Source of the DNA: Halobacillus sp. A5
Lineage (GTDB): Bacteria; Bacillota; Bacilli; Bacillales; Halobacillaceae
Length of the DNA stretch: 64,000 bases
NCBI RefSeq assembly: GCF_024189315.1
Contig: NZ_JAIZEO010000001.1
Coordinates: 806,001 to 870,000, forward strand
Direction: 5' to 3'
In this document: piece after piece, positions 19,311 to 32,579 of the stretch
How the letters are laid out: every line of letters begins with the position of its first letter
Position numbering within the stretch: position 1 is the stretch's first letter
The notes under the pieces: generated by a model
Databases searched by the model: none
The model's input: only the letters and a program-made list of their open reading frames with translations
Told to the model about the DNA's origin: nothing
Translations under genes and position numbers: made by a program

Positions 19311-19577
19311 CTAGTTATCATCTGACATTTCATCATTACTTAATACGCGCTGCCCCACTGTTTCAGGCTGGACAGCAGATAATACAACGTGATCGCTGTC
19401 AGTAATAATAACAGCCCGGGTTCTCCGGCCGTATGTAGCATCTACTAATTTATTATTGTCTCTTGCAACGGTAATAATACGTTTAATAGGTGCAGACTCA
19501 GGCGAAACGATAGATATGATACGGTTGGCAGATACCACATTACCAAAACCGATGTTAATTAACCTTAAACTCAACAA
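19311..19577 (-). CDS. remA: Extracellular matrix regulator RemA (YlzA)
   Basis: RemA is a DNA-binding activator of biofilm matrix and osmoprotection genes in B. subtilis and forms ring-shaped oligomers. The 88-residue product matches through [57 protein letters not shown]. No ATG is available. Translation appears to begin at one of two adjacent TTG codons (19577 or 19574), placed five and eight bases after GGAGG. It sits in the conserved yloC-remA-gmk-rpoZ block. Confidence 0.95.
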   Translation of the reverse strand: MLSLRLINIGFGNVVSANRIISIVSPESAPIKRIITVARDNNKLVDATYGRRTRAVIITDSDHVVLSAVQPETVGQRVLSNDEMSDDN

Positions 19578-19643
19578 AACTTCCTCCTTCTAAGACACTA
19601 ATCTAATCCTATTATATGAAAAAAACAATAGAAATCTCAATTG

Positions 19644-20525
19644 TTATTCAATATTTTGTACTTGTTCTTTAATTTTTTCTATTTCACTCTTCATTTTAAC
19701 CACCTGGTTGGACAGTTCCGGATCATTCGACTTTGACCCAATGGTATTTATTTCTCTGTGAAACTCCTGCACAATAAAGTCAAGTGTACGGCCAACAACT
19801 CCACCCTGTTTTAAAAGGGTATGAAACTGTGTAATATGGGAGTAAAGTCTGGTCACTTCTTCTGAAATGTCTCCTTTTTCCGCTAAAAGTGCGACTTCCT
19901 GATACACTCTTTGTTGATCTTCAGTCAGTGCTTCTTTTGTGTAATTTTCAATTCTTTGTACTATTTTTTCTTTATACTCATTAATAACAGAGTCCCGCTT
20001 AGCTTCTATGAGATTCACGATACTTTCCAACGACTGCAGTCGTTGGAGAAGATCTACTTTAAGCTGTTCTCCCTCACTTTCCCGCATGGACAACAGTTGT
20101 TCTAATGCCCTCTGCGCTGCCTTCTCGACGGCTGATGTTAAGCCGCTGCTGAGTTTTGGAGTCTCTGTTATAGAAAACGCGTGATCCAACTTAGCTACCA
20201 TATCAATAGAGATTTCACCCGTCAACTCATACTTGCCTTTTAAAATGTGAAGCTGCTCTTTATATTGGCGGATGAGATCCTCATTCACCTGAAGCCCTAA
20301 AGATGTAAGACCTTCCCCCTCTAAATTGAGAAAACAATCGATGCGTCCTCTTTTTACTACATCCCCTGTAATCTTCTTTAATTTATCTTCCATAAACAGC
20401 AGGGAACGGGGGATTTTTGGTGAAAAATCAAAGAAACGGTGGTTCACACTTCGAATTTCCAATGTCCCTTTGACACCTTCTACATTTAATTCCTCTCTGC
20501 CATACCCTGTCATACTCCGAATCAT
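19644..20525 (-). CDS. yloC: YicC/YloC family endoribonuclease
   Basis: Members of this family are single-strand-preferring endoribonucleases involved in RNA turnover. The 293-residue protein starts with the diagnostic MIRSMTGYGREE and has RSVNHRFFDFSPKIPRS near residue 26. It ends in the conserved DUF1732 region with GGVVGRTLDFIVQEFHREINTIGSKS near 240. The ATG at 20525 is the conserved start. It diverges from rqcH. The Ca-ATPase gene yloB that lies between these two in B. subtilis is absent here. Confidence 0.93.
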   Translation of the reverse strand: MIRSMTGYGREELNVEGVKGTLEIRSVNHRFFDFSPKIPRSLLFMEDKLKKITGDVVKRGRIDCFLNLEGEGLTSLGLQVNEDLIRQYKEQLHILKGKYELTGEISIDMVAKLDHAFSITETPKLSSGLTSAVEKAAQRALEQLLSMRESEGEQLKVDLLQRLQSLESIVNLIEAKRDSVINEYKEKIVQRIENYTKEALTEDQQRVYQEVALLAEKGDISEEVTRLYSHITQFHTLLKQGGVVGRTLDFIVQEFHREINTIGSKSNDPELSNQVVKMKSEIEKIKEQVQNIE

Positions 20526-20581
20526 ATTCCATCACGTCCAATTAAAATAAAGTTTATAACAAGTTTAGTTTATCAAATTTG

Positions 20582-20610
20582 TTCACAAGGAAGCGAATCA
20601 TTGCTATACT
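20582..20610 (+). promoter_or_regulatory. Probable sigma-A promoter of rqcH
   Basis: TTCACA (20582-20587), a 17-base spacer and TATACT (20605-20610) lie 24 bases before the rqcH start codon. Confidence 0.5.
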
Positions 20611-20634
20611 GACAAGACTAGAGAGGTGATTACC

Positions 20635-22344
20635 ATGCCATTTGACGGCGTCGTAACCCGTGCGGTGACTCATGAATTAACAGGTTCCATCCAATCGGGA
20701 AGAATTGTAAAGATTTATCAGCCGACTGAAACAGAGCTTGTTTTTACCATTAGACGTAATGGTATTAAACATACTTTATTGTTATCAGCTCATCCGAGCT
20801 ATGCACGCTTTCATTTAACGAACGATCAGTATCAGAACCCTAAAGAACCGCCAATGCTTTGTATGCTGCTTAGAAAGCATCTAGTCGGTGGCTTTATTGA
20901 GGATATAGAACAAATTGAGATGGAACGTATAGTCAAGCTCCATGTAAGATCCCGTAATGAAATTGGTGATGAATCGATCAAAACACTAATTGTAGAGATT
21001 ATGGGAAAACATTCAAATATTTTATTGATCGACAGCGAGCAGGGGCATATAGTAGACAGCATTAAACATTTGCCTCCTTCTCAAAACCGCCATCGTACAG
21101 TTATGCCTGGACAACCATATAAACTTCCCCCTTCTCAAGGGAAAATTGACCCCGTGTCATTAACAGGTGAAGAGTTAATTAAAAAGCTGGATTTCAATTC
21201 GGGCAGGATCGACCAGCAAATATTAAATCATGTGATGGGCTTTTCTCCCGCCATTACAAAAGAAATTGCTTTTCGAGCTCATTTAGGCTCTTCTGATGAC
21301 TATAAAGCAAGTTATGAGAACGTCCGCGAACATCTTACTCATCATCGATATACCCCGTCGGTTTTCACTGGGGACCGCGAGCAGTTTTATGTGCTGCCCC
21401 TTACCCATGTTCAACAGGAATCGAAGAGCTTTACTACTGTAAGCGAAATGCTCGATAAGTTCTATTCTGGAAAGGCTGAACGCGACCGGGTCAAACAGCA
21501 GGCTGGGGACCTTTATCGTTTTTTGAAAAATGAGCGGGATAAAAACAAACGAAAATTAAAGAAACATGAAACGACGTTAAAAAAATCAGAAGCTGCGGAT
21601 GATTATCAAAAAATGGGAGAGCTGCTTACTGCTCACATGCATCTCGTCAAATCTGGTGATGCTGCTGTTACAGTTGTAGATTACTATGACCCGGACCAAT
21701 CTGAGCTGACGATAGAATTAAACCCTGTTAAATCACCGAGTGAAAACGCCCAGAATTATTTTCAAACGTATCAAAAGTTAAAAAAATCAAAACAAGTTAT
21801 TCAGCAGGAAATCAAGAAAGCATACGGCGAGATTGAATACTTTGAACGCCTGATTCAGCAAGTAGAATCTGCCCGGGAAGAAGATATTGAAGATATCCGT
21901 GAAGAACTAAGAGAACAGGGCTACTTAAAGAAAAGAACTCCTGCAAAAAAATCAAAAAAGAAACCTTCCAAACCATCACCAGAATCATACCAGTCAAGTG
22001 ACGGTACGCCTATATACGTAGGAAGGAATAATAAACAAAATGAATATTTAACCAACCGCATTGCTCATAAAACTGACATTTGGCTTCATGCAAAAGATAT
22101 TCCAGGGTCTCACGTGGTCATTAAAGCCAGTGACCCGACTGAATCAACTCTATTCGAAGCTGCCAGACTTGCTGCCTACTTCAGTAAGTACAGTCAGTCA
22201 TCTTCCGTTCCAGTAGACTACACATTAATTAAGAACGTTAGAAAACCCTCTGGAGCAAAACCGGGATACGTTACGTATGATGACCAGCAAACACTTTATG
22301 TAACTCCTGACGCTGAAGAAGTTATACGGCTTAAAGATAAATAA
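20635..22344 (+). CDS. rqcH: Ribosome quality-control protein RqcH (NFACT family, FbpA/YloA)
   Basis: RqcH is the bacterial NEMF/Rqc2 homologue. It binds stalled 50S subunits and directs C-terminal alanine tailing that marks nascent chains for degradation; older literature calls it a fibronectin-binding protein. The 569-residue chain has the NFACT-N domain at the N-terminus (MPFDGVVTRAVTHEL), a charged coiled-coil middle region (about 280-430) and the NFACT-R domain with DIWLHAKDIPGSHVVIK near 484. I use the ATG at 20635, five bases after AGAGGTGA, rather than the GTG at 20626. A lysine/serine/proline-rich linker lies near residues 445-460. Confidence 0.96.
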   Translation: MPFDGVVTRAVTHELTGSIQSGRIVKIYQPTETELVFTIRRNGIKHTLLLSAHPSYARFHLTNDQYQNPKEPPMLCMLLRKHLVGGFIEDIEQIEMERIVKLHVRSRNEIGDESIKTLIVEIMGKHSNILLIDSEQGHIVDSIKHLPPSQNRHRTVMPGQPYKLPPSQGKIDPVSLTGEELIKKLDFNSGRIDQQILNHVMGFSPAITKEIAFRAHLGSSDDYKASYENVREHLTHHRYTPSVFTGDREQFYVLPLTHVQQESKSFTTVSEMLDKFYSGKAERDRVKQQAGDLYRFLKNERDKNKRKLKKHETTLKKSEAADDYQKMGELLTAHMHLVKSGDAAVTVVDYYDPDQSELTIELNPVKSPSENAQNYFQTYQKLKKSKQVIQQEIKKAYGEIEYFERLIQQVESAREEDIEDIREELREQGYLKKRTPAKKSKKKPSKPSPESYQSSDGTPIYVGRNNKQNEYLTNRIAHKTDIWLHAKDIPGSHVVIKASDPTESTLFEAARLAAYFSKYSQSSSVPVDYTLIKNVRKPSGAKPGYVTYDDQQTLYVTPDAEEVIRLKDK

Positions 22345-22346
22345 CA

Positions 22347-22378
22347 CAAAAAATCCACTACGAGCTAGTGGATTTTTA
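22347..22378 (+). terminator. rqcH: Intrinsic terminator of rqcH
   Basis: AAAAATCCACTA and TAGTGGATTTTT pair around a five-base loop directly after the stop codon. Its last base touches the repeat element that begins at 22379. Confidence 0.85.
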
Positions 22379-22651
22379 GACTGTTGAAAAAGCCTGGATG
22401 GGTGTACACATGGTATTACATGATTCCTCCATTAGAATCATGAAAAAAGCGTCGCTTTTAAGCTGGTCAGGCGGAAATTCTCCTCGATCTGTGACCTCCT
22501 GGGCCCTTCCTGTCTGCTTGTCCCGCAGAAGTCGTCATGTTTTCAGTTCCTTTTAATCAAAAGAGACTCTCGGAACCACTGGAGCATATAGCCTTGTGGA
22601 AAAGGACCTCATAAATGCTTATGGGTTTATTGATCATTTATCGAAAAAGGA
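22379..22651. repeat. Truncated MITE-like element, inverted relative of the 50.7-51.2 kb copy
   Basis: The start GACTGTTGAAAAAGC (22379-22393) matches the reverse complement of the right end of the element ending at 51183. Further shared blocks follow in the same order: CCTCCATTAGAATC, a GCGGAAA block, TCTCGGAACCA, and the final TTATCGAAAAAGG. The copy corresponds only to about 50933-51183 of the other element, so it lacks the far half and the second terminal repeat. No ORF for a transposase is visible. It fills the gap between rqcH and the small membrane gene. Confidence 0.75.
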
Positions 22652-22656
22652 TTTTT

Positions 22657-22938
22657 TTACCGGCTCAGGAAATAGATAAACACTACAATTGCAGTTAAAT
22701 AAGAAAATAGAGCCTGTGCCCAGTAACGGGAGCGTTCTTTTTTCAATAACCATTTATTCCATAAAAAGAACAGGACAAAGCAGGCAGCAAATCCCAACAG
22801 AGGCTGCCATGACAACATAGGTTCCATAAACGTAAGAGATATCCAAACGTACAAATAAACCATACATGTCGTTATACCTAGTAGTGCATTTGTCATTATA
22901 AAAAAGGAATGTTTCCTGGATTTCATAAGCATCACCAT
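22657..22938 (-). CDS. Small integral membrane protein, function unknown
   Basis: I do not recognise this 93-residue product. It has three strongly hydrophobic segments (about residues 13-35, 43-63 and 73-91 from the first ATG) separated by a short basic loop (WNKWLLKKERSR), so it should be a three-span membrane protein. The start is uncertain: ATG codons lie at 22938, 22932 and 22926, and a weak GGTGATG lies before the last, which gives an N-terminus MKSRKHS. It is 58 bases downstream of pyrE without an obvious terminator between, so it may be read as the tail of the pyr operon. No such gene is in this place in B. subtilis. Confidence 0.55.
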   Translation of the reverse strand: MVMLMKSRKHSFFIMTNALLGITTCMVYLYVWISLTFMEPMLSWQPLLGFAACFVLFFLWNKWLLKKERSRYWAQALFSYLTAIVVFIYFLSR

Positions 22939-22996
22939 AGTTTATTAATATTACTATCGTACTAATAATCCTATGATTGAGCAAATCGAATTTACA

Positions 22997-23612
22997 TTAA
23001 GAGTTTGTAAACATATCAGGGCGATGGCTCCATTCACTTAGTTTACTATAATCTTCTTCCGTTAACTCATTGTCCTTTTTCATCTGTTCAATTAATTCGT
23101 CATAGTCAGCCAGGGAATAGAAGTTGTAATCTTTATCCTCAAAAGCCTGCCGGGCTTTTAACAAATTATAGTTAAAAATAGACACAATCTCCACTACGTG
23201 TTTGCCGCTTTCACGCAGGGCATCACTGGAAGCTATTGAGGATTTACCTGTAGAGATCAAGTCCTCGATCACTACTATGTTTTCTCCTTGCGTTAAATCC
23301 CCTTCCACTTGATTTCCCTTTCCGTGTTTCTTCGCTTCTCCCCGTACATAAACCATAGGGAGATTCAAGCGATCCGCAACCCAGGCAGCATGGGGAATAC
23401 CCGCTGTGGCACAGCCTGCAATCATATCCACCTTTTCATTGAGCCCTTCGATATGCTGGACCATCTGATCAATGATTTGTTCCCTCACTTCTGGATAAGA
23501 CATGGTCATACGATTGTCGCAGTAAATCGGGGACTTCAGTCCAGACGTCCATGTAAAGAGCTGCTTCGGGTTAACCTGTACAGCTCCAATTTGAAGCAGT
23601 AATGTAGATATA

Positions 23613-23626
<14 letters not shown>
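22997..23626 (-). CDS. pyrE: Orotate phosphoribosyltransferase
   Basis: PyrE joins orotate to PRPP to make orotidine 5-phosphate. The 209-residue protein has FTWTSGLKSPIYCDNR near residue 24, YVRGEAKKHGKGNQVEG near 92 (the flexible loop that closes on the substrate) and the PRPP motif VVIEDLISTGKSS near 117. It overlaps the 3' end of pyrF by 14 bases and is the last biosynthetic gene of the pyr operon. Confidence 0.97.
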
Positions 23627-26005
<2,379 letters not shown>

Positions 26006-26006
<1 letters not shown>

Positions 26007-29000
26007 TAGACGAACACCGCTTCCTTCTTATCGATGGTACGTGCTGTAAAGGTCATTGCATCGATAACCTCAACAATAGTTTTAGCTGTATCTAAACTCG
26101 TTAAACAGGCGATTCCATGTTCAACGGCTTCCCGTCTGATTAAGAAACCATCTGAACGGGAACGACGGCCTTTATTTAACGTGTTTACGACAAACTGAAC
26201 TTCTCCATTACGGATTAAATCGATAATATCCCGCTGCTCTGAACCTAATTTCCCTACAGCTTCTACAGGTATACCAGCTGCTTCAATTGCTTGAGCTGTC
26301 CCTTTTGTAGCAATAAGCTGAAAGCCAAGCTGGTGAAAAGTTTCTGCAATATCAAGCATTTCATCCTTGTCTTTATCAGCTACAGTTAACAACACAGATC
26401 CCTCTGTAGGTATTTTCAATCCAGCTGCTGTCATACCTTTATATAATGCTTTCTCCAAGCTTTGGTCGTATCCAATGACCTCGCCTGTGGACTTCATTTC
26501 GGGTCCTAGTGTTGTGTCCACACTTCTTAGCTTCTCAAAAGAGAATACAGGCACTTTCACATATACGCCATCAGGTTTTTCCGCTCTTCCAGAATAGTAG
26601 CCCAGTTCTTTTAACGTTTGTCCTAATATTACTTTCGTAGCCAGCTGAGCCATTGTAATTCCAGTAATTTTACTTAAAAATGGTACAGTTCGGCTTGCCC
26701 GCGGGTTAACCTCCAGCACATAAGCTGTTTCATCTAATATGACAAATTGAATATTGATTAGCCCTTTCATGTTCAGCTCTCTGGCGATTTTCAGTGTAGC
26801 GTCGACACACTGCTGCTCAAGCTCTTCCTTTAAACGCTGAGTAGGATAAACCGCCATAGAATCCCCTGAGTGGACACCAGCTCTTTCAATATGCTCCATG
26901 ATTCCTGGAATGAGAACGTCTTCTCCATCGGTAATGGCGTCCACCTCGATTTCCATTCCTGTTAAATACTTATCGATTAAGATTGGGTGGCCATTGTGCA
27001 CTCTTACGTTTTCTTCCATATATATATTCAGCTCTTCTTCTGAGTACACGATTTCCATAGCCCGTCCGCCCAGGACATAAGAAGGTCGAACGACGACCGG
27101 ATAGCCGATGTCGGCTGCTGCCTTAACAGCCTCTGCTTCACTCGTGACACTTTCTCCTCCCGGCTTTGCAATATCCAGTTTATTAAGGAGCTGCTCGAAT
27201 AAGTCCCGGTCTTCCGTTTGATCAATGGCTTCCATAGTTGTTCCTAGAATGGAAACTCCACACCGGTTAAGTCCTTCGACCAGGTTGATTGCAGTCTGTC
27301 CGCCGAACTGAACAATCACGCCTTCAGGCTTTTCAATGTCAATCACATGCATGACGTCTTCTAAAGTTAAAGGTTCAAAATAAAGTTTATCTGACACACT
27401 AAAATCTGTAGAAACCGTTTCAGGATTGTTATTCATAATGATAGCTTCGTATCCAAGTTCCTTCAGGGCTAAGACCGAGTGGACGGTAGCGTAATCAAAC
27501 TCCACTCCCTGTCCGATCCGAATCGGACCCGATCCGATGACCAGCACTTTCTTCTCAGGTGAGACTACAGACTCATTCTCTTCCTCATACGTGCTGTAGA
27601 AGTACGGGGTCTCTGACACAAACTCCCCGGCACAGGTATCAACCATTTTATATACAGGCCGAATGTTATGTTCCTGTCTGAAGCTCATAACATCCATTTC
27701 ACTAACATTCAGTACTCTTGCAATTTGGCCATCGGAAAGACCTTTTTCCTTAGCTTCTTTAACAGTCTCTCTATTCCAGCCCTCTTCTTTAATTAACTGT
27801 TCCAGTCTTATGACATTTTGCAGTTTAGTAAGGAAGAAATAATCAATCCCCGTGGCATTGTGTATTTCTTTTAACGACACTTCTTTCCTAAGGGCTTCCG
27901 CTAAAATAAACAAGCGCTCGTCATCTGCTTTCTTCATCCTGTCAAATAACGCTTCAACAGAAAGGTCTGCTATCGAGCTCACATAAAGGTCATCGTTTTC
28001 ACCCTCTAAGGAACGGACACCTTTTAGTAACGCTTCTTCAATCGAGCGGCCAATTGACATCACTTCTCCTGTAGCTTTCATTTGTGTACCGAGTTTACGA
28101 TTTCCTTTAGCGAATTTATCAAATGGCCAGCGGGGAATTTTGGCTACAACGTAGTCTAAGGCTGGCTCGAAGCAGGCGTATGTTGTGCCTGTAATAGGAT
28201 TTTTAATTTCATCTAAAGTCATGCCGACAGCAATTTTAGCAGCCATTTTGGCAATAGGATAACCTGTAGCTTTGGAAGCTAAAGCAGATGAACGGCTGAC
28301 TCTCGGATTCACTTCAATTACATAATACTGGAAACTGTCTGGATCCAGTGCGAGCTGGACATTACAACCACCTTCAATTTCTAACGCACGAATAATCTCA
28401 AGGGACGCATTTCGCAGCATCTGATATTCACGGTCACTTAGAGTTTGAGATGGAGCAAACACAATCGAATCTCCGGTATGGATACCAACAGGGTCAAAAT
28501 TCTCCATGTTACATACAACAATTGCCTGATCATTTGTATCTCTCATGACTTCGTACTCGACTTCTTTAAAGCCGGCGATATTTTTTTCAATTAAACATTG
28601 GCTCACGGGAGATAATGATATGCCGCTGCGTGAAATTTCCCTCAGCTGCGCTTCATCATCACACATGCCGCCCCCGGCTCCTCCCATCGTGTAGGCTGGG
28701 CGTACAATCACGGGGTAACCAATCCGGTCTGCGAACTGAACGGCTTCTTCTACTGTATTTACAATTTCACTGTCCGGAACAGGCTGTCCCATTTGATGCA
28801 TTAAGGAACGGAATTTCTCACGGTCTTCTGCTCTCTGAATCGCATCAAGCGGTGTACCCAGCAAGTCGACCTGATAGCGTTCGAGAATACCAGATTCACT
28901 CAGTTCAACAGCTAAGTTCAAACCTGTTTGTCCGCCGAGGGTTGGAAGAATAGCATCTGGTCTTTCTTTACGAACAATTTTCATTAAAAATTCAAGCGTT

Positions 29001-29206
29001 AAAGGCTCCATATACACCTTATCTGCAAAAGTATGATCGGTCATAATCGTTGCTGGGTTTGAGTTAGCGAGGATAACCTCATACCCTTCTTCTTTCAGGG
29101 CCTGACAAGCCTGAGTTCCGGAATAATCGAATTCCGCTGCCTGCCCGATGACAATCGGTCCTGATCCAATTACTAGTATACGCTGTATATCTGTTCGCTT
29201 AGACAT
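26006..29206 (-). CDS. pyrAB: Carbamoyl phosphate synthase, large subunit (pyrimidine-specific)
   Basis: The large subunit uses ammonia from PyrAA, bicarbonate and two ATP to make carbamoyl phosphate. The 1066-residue chain contains the two homologous ATP-grasp halves, each opening with [11 protein letters not shown] (near 12) or [11 protein letters not shown] (near 557). Each half also has a glycine-rich loop ([10 protein letters not shown] near 171, [13 protein letters not shown] near 705) and an [16 protein letters not shown] motif. The C-terminal MGS-like allosteric domain begins near 930. It overlaps pyrAA by eight bases. Its place in the pyr operon marks it as the pyrimidine isozyme. 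Confidence 0.97.
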
Positions 29207-30293
29207 AAAGAGCCTCCTTATTTTTACTCTTCTCCTGCTTTATACGCTGTAAAAACTCATCAAATAAATAAGAAGTATCGTCCGGACCCGGAGAACTCTC
29301 AGGGTGGTACTGCACGCTGAATGTATTTGCTGAAGAGTGTTCCAGCCCTTCGACTGTGTCATCATTTAACGACACTTGGGTGAGTCTCAGCTTAGTTGCT
29401 TGTATTGAAGCTGCATTTACGGCGTAGCCATGGTTTTGAGATGTGATTCTTGTTTGATTAGAACGTAAATCCTTTACCGGTTGGTTAACTCCGCGGTGTC
29501 CGAACTTCATTTTACTAGTATCCGCTCCTCCGGCTAAGGCAATCAACTGATGCCCAAGACAGATTCCGAATATGGGTACCTGGCCCATAAGCTGCCGGAT
29601 CGTCTCAATCGCCTCTGGTACATCTTTTGGATCCCCCGGTCCGTTTGAAAGCATTACTCCGTCCGGCTTCAGCCTTAAAATTTCTTCTGCCGTCGTATGA
29701 TAAGGAACAACGGTAACATGGCAGTTACGTTTAGTGAATTCTCGAAGGATTCCGTGTTTCATTCCAAAATCAATTAATACAATCCGGTCTCCTCTTCCTG
29801 GAACGACATAAGGCTTAACTGTTGATACCTGCTTTACTTGATCGACAGGGAGCGGAGTATCTTTCATCATTTCGACGATTTCGTCAACTGGACGATCAGC
29901 CGAGGTAATCACTGCTTTCATAGTTCCGTGTTTGCGAATTATCTTCGTGAGCTTACGCGTATCAATGCCGCTGATCCCCGGAATCCCCTTCGCTTTTAAA
30001 AGTTCATCAAGTGTTTCTTCACTTCTGAAATTGGAAGGATGGTCACAATGCTCCTTAACAACTACCCCTAATATCGCCGGATTTACCGTTTCAAAATCAT
30101 CGCGGTTGATACCATAATTCCCTACTAGAGGGTAAGTAAAGGTTACGATCTGCCCGCAGTAGGATGGGTCGGAAATCACCTCTTGATATCCTGTCATCCC
30201 TGTATTAAATACGACTTCTCCGAAACGTTCAGTATCACTGCCAAAACCTTTCCCAATAAAAGTGGTGCCATCCTCAAGTACGAGCTGCTTCAT
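29199..30293 (-). CDS. pyrAA: Carbamoyl phosphate synthase, small (glutaminase) subunit
   Basis: This subunit hydrolyses glutamine and channels ammonia to PyrAB. The 364-residue protein has the N-terminal CPSase small domain ([19 protein letters not shown] near residue 33) and a class I glutamine amidotransferase domain. The latter has the nucleophile cysteine in [15 protein letters not shown] near 240 and the His/Glu pair in [13 protein letters not shown] near 325. It overlaps pyrC by 20 bases and pyrAB by eight. Confidence 0.97.
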   Translation of the reverse strand: MKQLVLEDGTTFIGKGFGSDTERFGEVVFNTGMTGYQEVISDPSYCGQIVTFTYPLVGNYGINRDDFETVNPAILGVVVKEHCDHPSNFRSEETLDELLKAKGIPGISGIDTRKLTKIIRKHGTMKAVITSADRPVDEIVEMMKDTPLPVDQVKQVSTVKPYVVPGRGDRIVLIDFGMKHGILREFTKRNCHVTVVPYHTTAEEILRLKPDGVMLSNGPGDPKDVPEAIETIRQLMGQVPIFGICLGHQLIALAGGADTSKMKFGHRGVNQPVKDLRSNQTRITSQNHGYAVNAASIQATKLRLTQVSLNDDTVEGLEHSSANTFSVQYHPESSPGPDDTSYLFDEFLQRIKQEKSKNKEALYV

Positions 30294-31566
30294 TTGAATT
30301 CTCCTTCCATGCGATTTCTCCGTTAACGATGGTTAATACAGGCCATCCTTTTACTTTCCAATTGTGAAATGGTGTGTTTTTACCTTTTGATTCAAATTGA
30401 AAACGGTCAATCTGCCGCTCCTCTGTCAGGTTAATCAAGGTTACGTCTGCTGGTGCACCTTCCTGAAGTGTTCCATATGGTAAGTTGAACAATTGACTTG
30501 GTTTTTCAGTAAGCCAGTTAATAAGCTCTTCTAAGCTCCAACCTTTTTTCTCAACTAAATTTGTGTAAAGTAAGGGAAAAGCTGTTTCGAGTCCTGTAAT
30601 TCCGAATGGTGATTCGATTAACCCGGATTGTTTTTCTTCTTCGGTGTGCGGTGCGTGATCTGTCGCGATGCAATCAATTGTGCCATCTTGAAGTCCTTCA
30701 ATTAATGCCTCTTGATCTTCTTTGGACCGCAGCGGCGGGTTCATTTTAAAGAATGCATCATCCTCTGTTACGTCGTTTTCATTTAACAGCAGGTGGTGCG
30801 GTGTAACTTCTGCTGTCACATGAATCCCTGCTTTTTTTGCATCACGAATGACCCGGACCGACTCCTTTGTAGAAACATGACAGACATGATAATGACAGTT
30901 TGCAGCTTCAGCTAACAGTACGTCTCTTGCTATATGCACCGATTCAGCGATATTTGGAATGCCCGGAACGTTTAAGCTGCGGCTGACCTCTCCTTCGTGA
31001 ACAACCCCGTTATAAACTAGTGAATTATCTTCACAGTGAGCAACGACCGCCTTGTTGAGCCGTGATGCTTGTATCATTGCCTCATACATCATCCCAGCTT
31101 CCTGCACCCCTACTCCGTCATCCGTATAAGCAAAGGCCCCTGACTGTTTTAACTTGTCAAAGTCCACCATTTCTTTACCCAGCTGCCTGGTTGTGATCGA
31201 AGCATAAGGCAGAACACGGACGACCGCATCTTTTTCAATTTTATTCATGAGTGCTTCCATCGTTTCAACGCTGTCGGGCACAGGTCGTGTATTAGGCATA
31301 GCACATACCGTAGTGAACCCGCCTTTAGCAGCAGCTAAGGTTCCCGTCGCAATCGTTTCCTTTGCTTCTCCACCGGGCTCCCGTAAATGTATGTGTACGT
31401 CGACAAGCCCGGGCGTTAAGAGCTGCCCTCCGGCATCGATTACTTTCTCTGCCTCGTCATTGACTGTATCAGCAATTTTTCTAATTACACCGTTGTCCAT
31501 TAAAATTTCACAGTTAACAAATCTTCCGTTTTCTACTCGCTTAGCATTCTTTATAAGCAGTGACAT
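30274..31566 (-). CDS. pyrC: Dihydroorotase
   Basis: PyrC closes carbamoyl aspartate to dihydroorotate. The 430-residue amidohydrolase has the metal-ligand motif [20 protein letters not shown] near residue 56, HCEDNSL near 175, CHVSTKESV near 230 and the catalytic [12 protein letters not shown] near 303. It overlaps pyrB by 26 bases and pyrAA by 20. This is the class I type usual for Firmicutes. Confidence 0.97.
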   Translation of the reverse strand: MSLLIKNAKRVENGRFVNCEILMDNGVIRKIADTVNDEAEKVIDAGGQLLTPGLVDVHIHLREPGGEAKETIATGTLAAAKGGFTTVCAMPNTRPVPDSVETMEALMNKIEKDAVVRVLPYASITTRQLGKEMVDFDKLKQSGAFAYTDDGVGVQEAGMMYEAMIQASRLNKAVVAHCEDNSLVYNGVVHEGEVSRSLNVPGIPNIAESVHIARDVLLAEAANCHYHVCHVSTKESVRVIRDAKKAGIHVTAEVTPHHLLLNENDVTEDDAFFKMNPPLRSKEDQEALIEGLQDGTIDCIATDHAPHTEEEKQSGLIESPFGITGLETAFPLLYTNLVEKKGWSLEELINWLTEKPSQLFNLPYGTLQEGAPADVTLINLTEERQIDRFQFESKGKNTPFHNWKVKGWPVLTIVNGEIAWKENSNEAART

Positions 31567-32446
31567 TTACACATTCCTCCTGTAAAAGTGTTTGAATAAT
31601 GGCCATTCTGACAACAACACCGTTTTTCATCTGCTGAAAAATCCTCGAACGAGGGCATTCCACCAAAGCTGAATCAATTTCAACCCCTCGGTTTACCGGC
31701 GCTGGATGAAGGATGATGCTGCCATGTTTCATTCTGGCTTCTCGAGCGTTAGTCAGCCCGTAGGTACTTAAGTAATCTTCGTACTCTGCGGGCTCTTCAT
31801 GACGCTCACATTGAACTCTAAGCAGCATGAGAACATCGCTTCTTTCAACCGCTTCATCCATCGTGATATAGCTGTCTCCTAACGCCGAATCTTTCCAGGC
31901 ATCAGGAGCTACAAACGATACTTGAGCTCCCAGTTTCTTTAAGGCAAAGGCATTTGATCTAGCCACCCGGCTGTGCTTCACATCTCCTGCAATGGTGACT
32001 TTCAGGCCTTCAAAGGAGCGGAACTCTTCAGAGATGGTAAACAAATCAAGCAGGCATTGAGTAGGGTGTTCTCCGATCCCATCCCCTGCATTAATGATGG
32101 ATAAGTCGAGGTTTTCTGTCAGTTCACTTAAGATTCCTTCTTCTGACTGCCTCAACACGGCCAGCTTCACTCCAATCGACTCTAATGTTTTTAAGGTATC
32201 TCTTAATGATTCTCCTTTTGTCAGACTGGAATCTGCTCCATTTACATCTATCACATCAATCCCCAGACGCTTCTCTGCAATATAAAAGCTGTTTTTCGTA
32301 CGCGTGCTCGGTTCAAGAAAAATATTGGCCGCGAACGCGTTAGGAGCGCTCCATTGCTCTTCACCATACTTAATCTTTTTTGCTTTTGAGAAAAACGCCT
32401 GAATGTCCAGAGCACTCAATTCATTCATTGATAATAAATGCTGCAT
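31541..32446 (-). CDS. pyrB: Aspartate carbamoyltransferase
   Basis: PyrB condenses carbamoyl phosphate and aspartate in the committed step of pyrimidine synthesis. The 301-residue catalytic chain has [18 protein letters not shown] near residue 47 (carbamoyl phosphate site), [18 protein letters not shown] near 121 and [11 protein letters not shown] near 248. No regulatory pyrI chain is present, as is normal in Bacillaceae. It follows the third PyrR attenuator and overlaps pyrC. Confidence 0.97.
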   Translation of the reverse strand: MQHLLSMNELSALDIQAFFSKAKKIKYGEEQWSAPNAFAANIFLEPSTRTKNSFYIAEKRLGIDVIDVNGADSSLTKGESLRDTLKTLESIGVKLAVLRQSEEGILSELTENLDLSIINAGDGIGEHPTQCLLDLFTISEEFRSFEGLKVTIAGDVKHSRVARSNAFALKKLGAQVSFVAPDAWKDSALGDSYITMDEAVERSDVLMLLRVQCERHEEPAEYEDYLSTYGLTNAREARMKHGSIILHPAPVNRGVEIDSALVECPRSRIFQQMKNGVVVRMAIIQTLLQEECVNVTAYKEC

Positions 32447-32463
32447 GTTTTCATCTCCTTTTT

Positions 32464-32556
32464 AAAAAAAGCACCCCCGGTGTCCGGGGGTGCTTCATTC
32501 GTTAAACGTCACGAATAAGCTAAGCCCAAGTACACCTTTTAAAGCCTCACGGGACT
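32464..32556 (-). promoter_or_regulatory. PyrR attenuator 3 (pyrP-pyrB leader)
   Basis: On the minus strand the PyrR-binding anti-antiterminator element AGTCCCGTGAGGCT occupies about 32543-32556. It is followed by the terminator stem GCACCCCCGG/CCGGGGGTGC with a T-run (32464-32496), just before the pyrB ribosome-binding site. UMP-bound PyrR is expected to favour the terminator. Confidence 0.88.
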
Positions 32557-32579
32557 TTGTTAAAACGCGTCTTGTTTAG

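Noticed and set aside
22754-22984. 76-codon minus-strand ORF overlapping the small membrane gene in another frame
   Set aside because: It has a less protein-like composition and no ribosome-binding site; the 22657-22938 frame has the clear three-span pattern.
28615-28953. 112-codon plus-strand ORF
   Set aside because: It lies wholly antisense inside pyrAB, with no ribosome-binding site and no recognisable domain.
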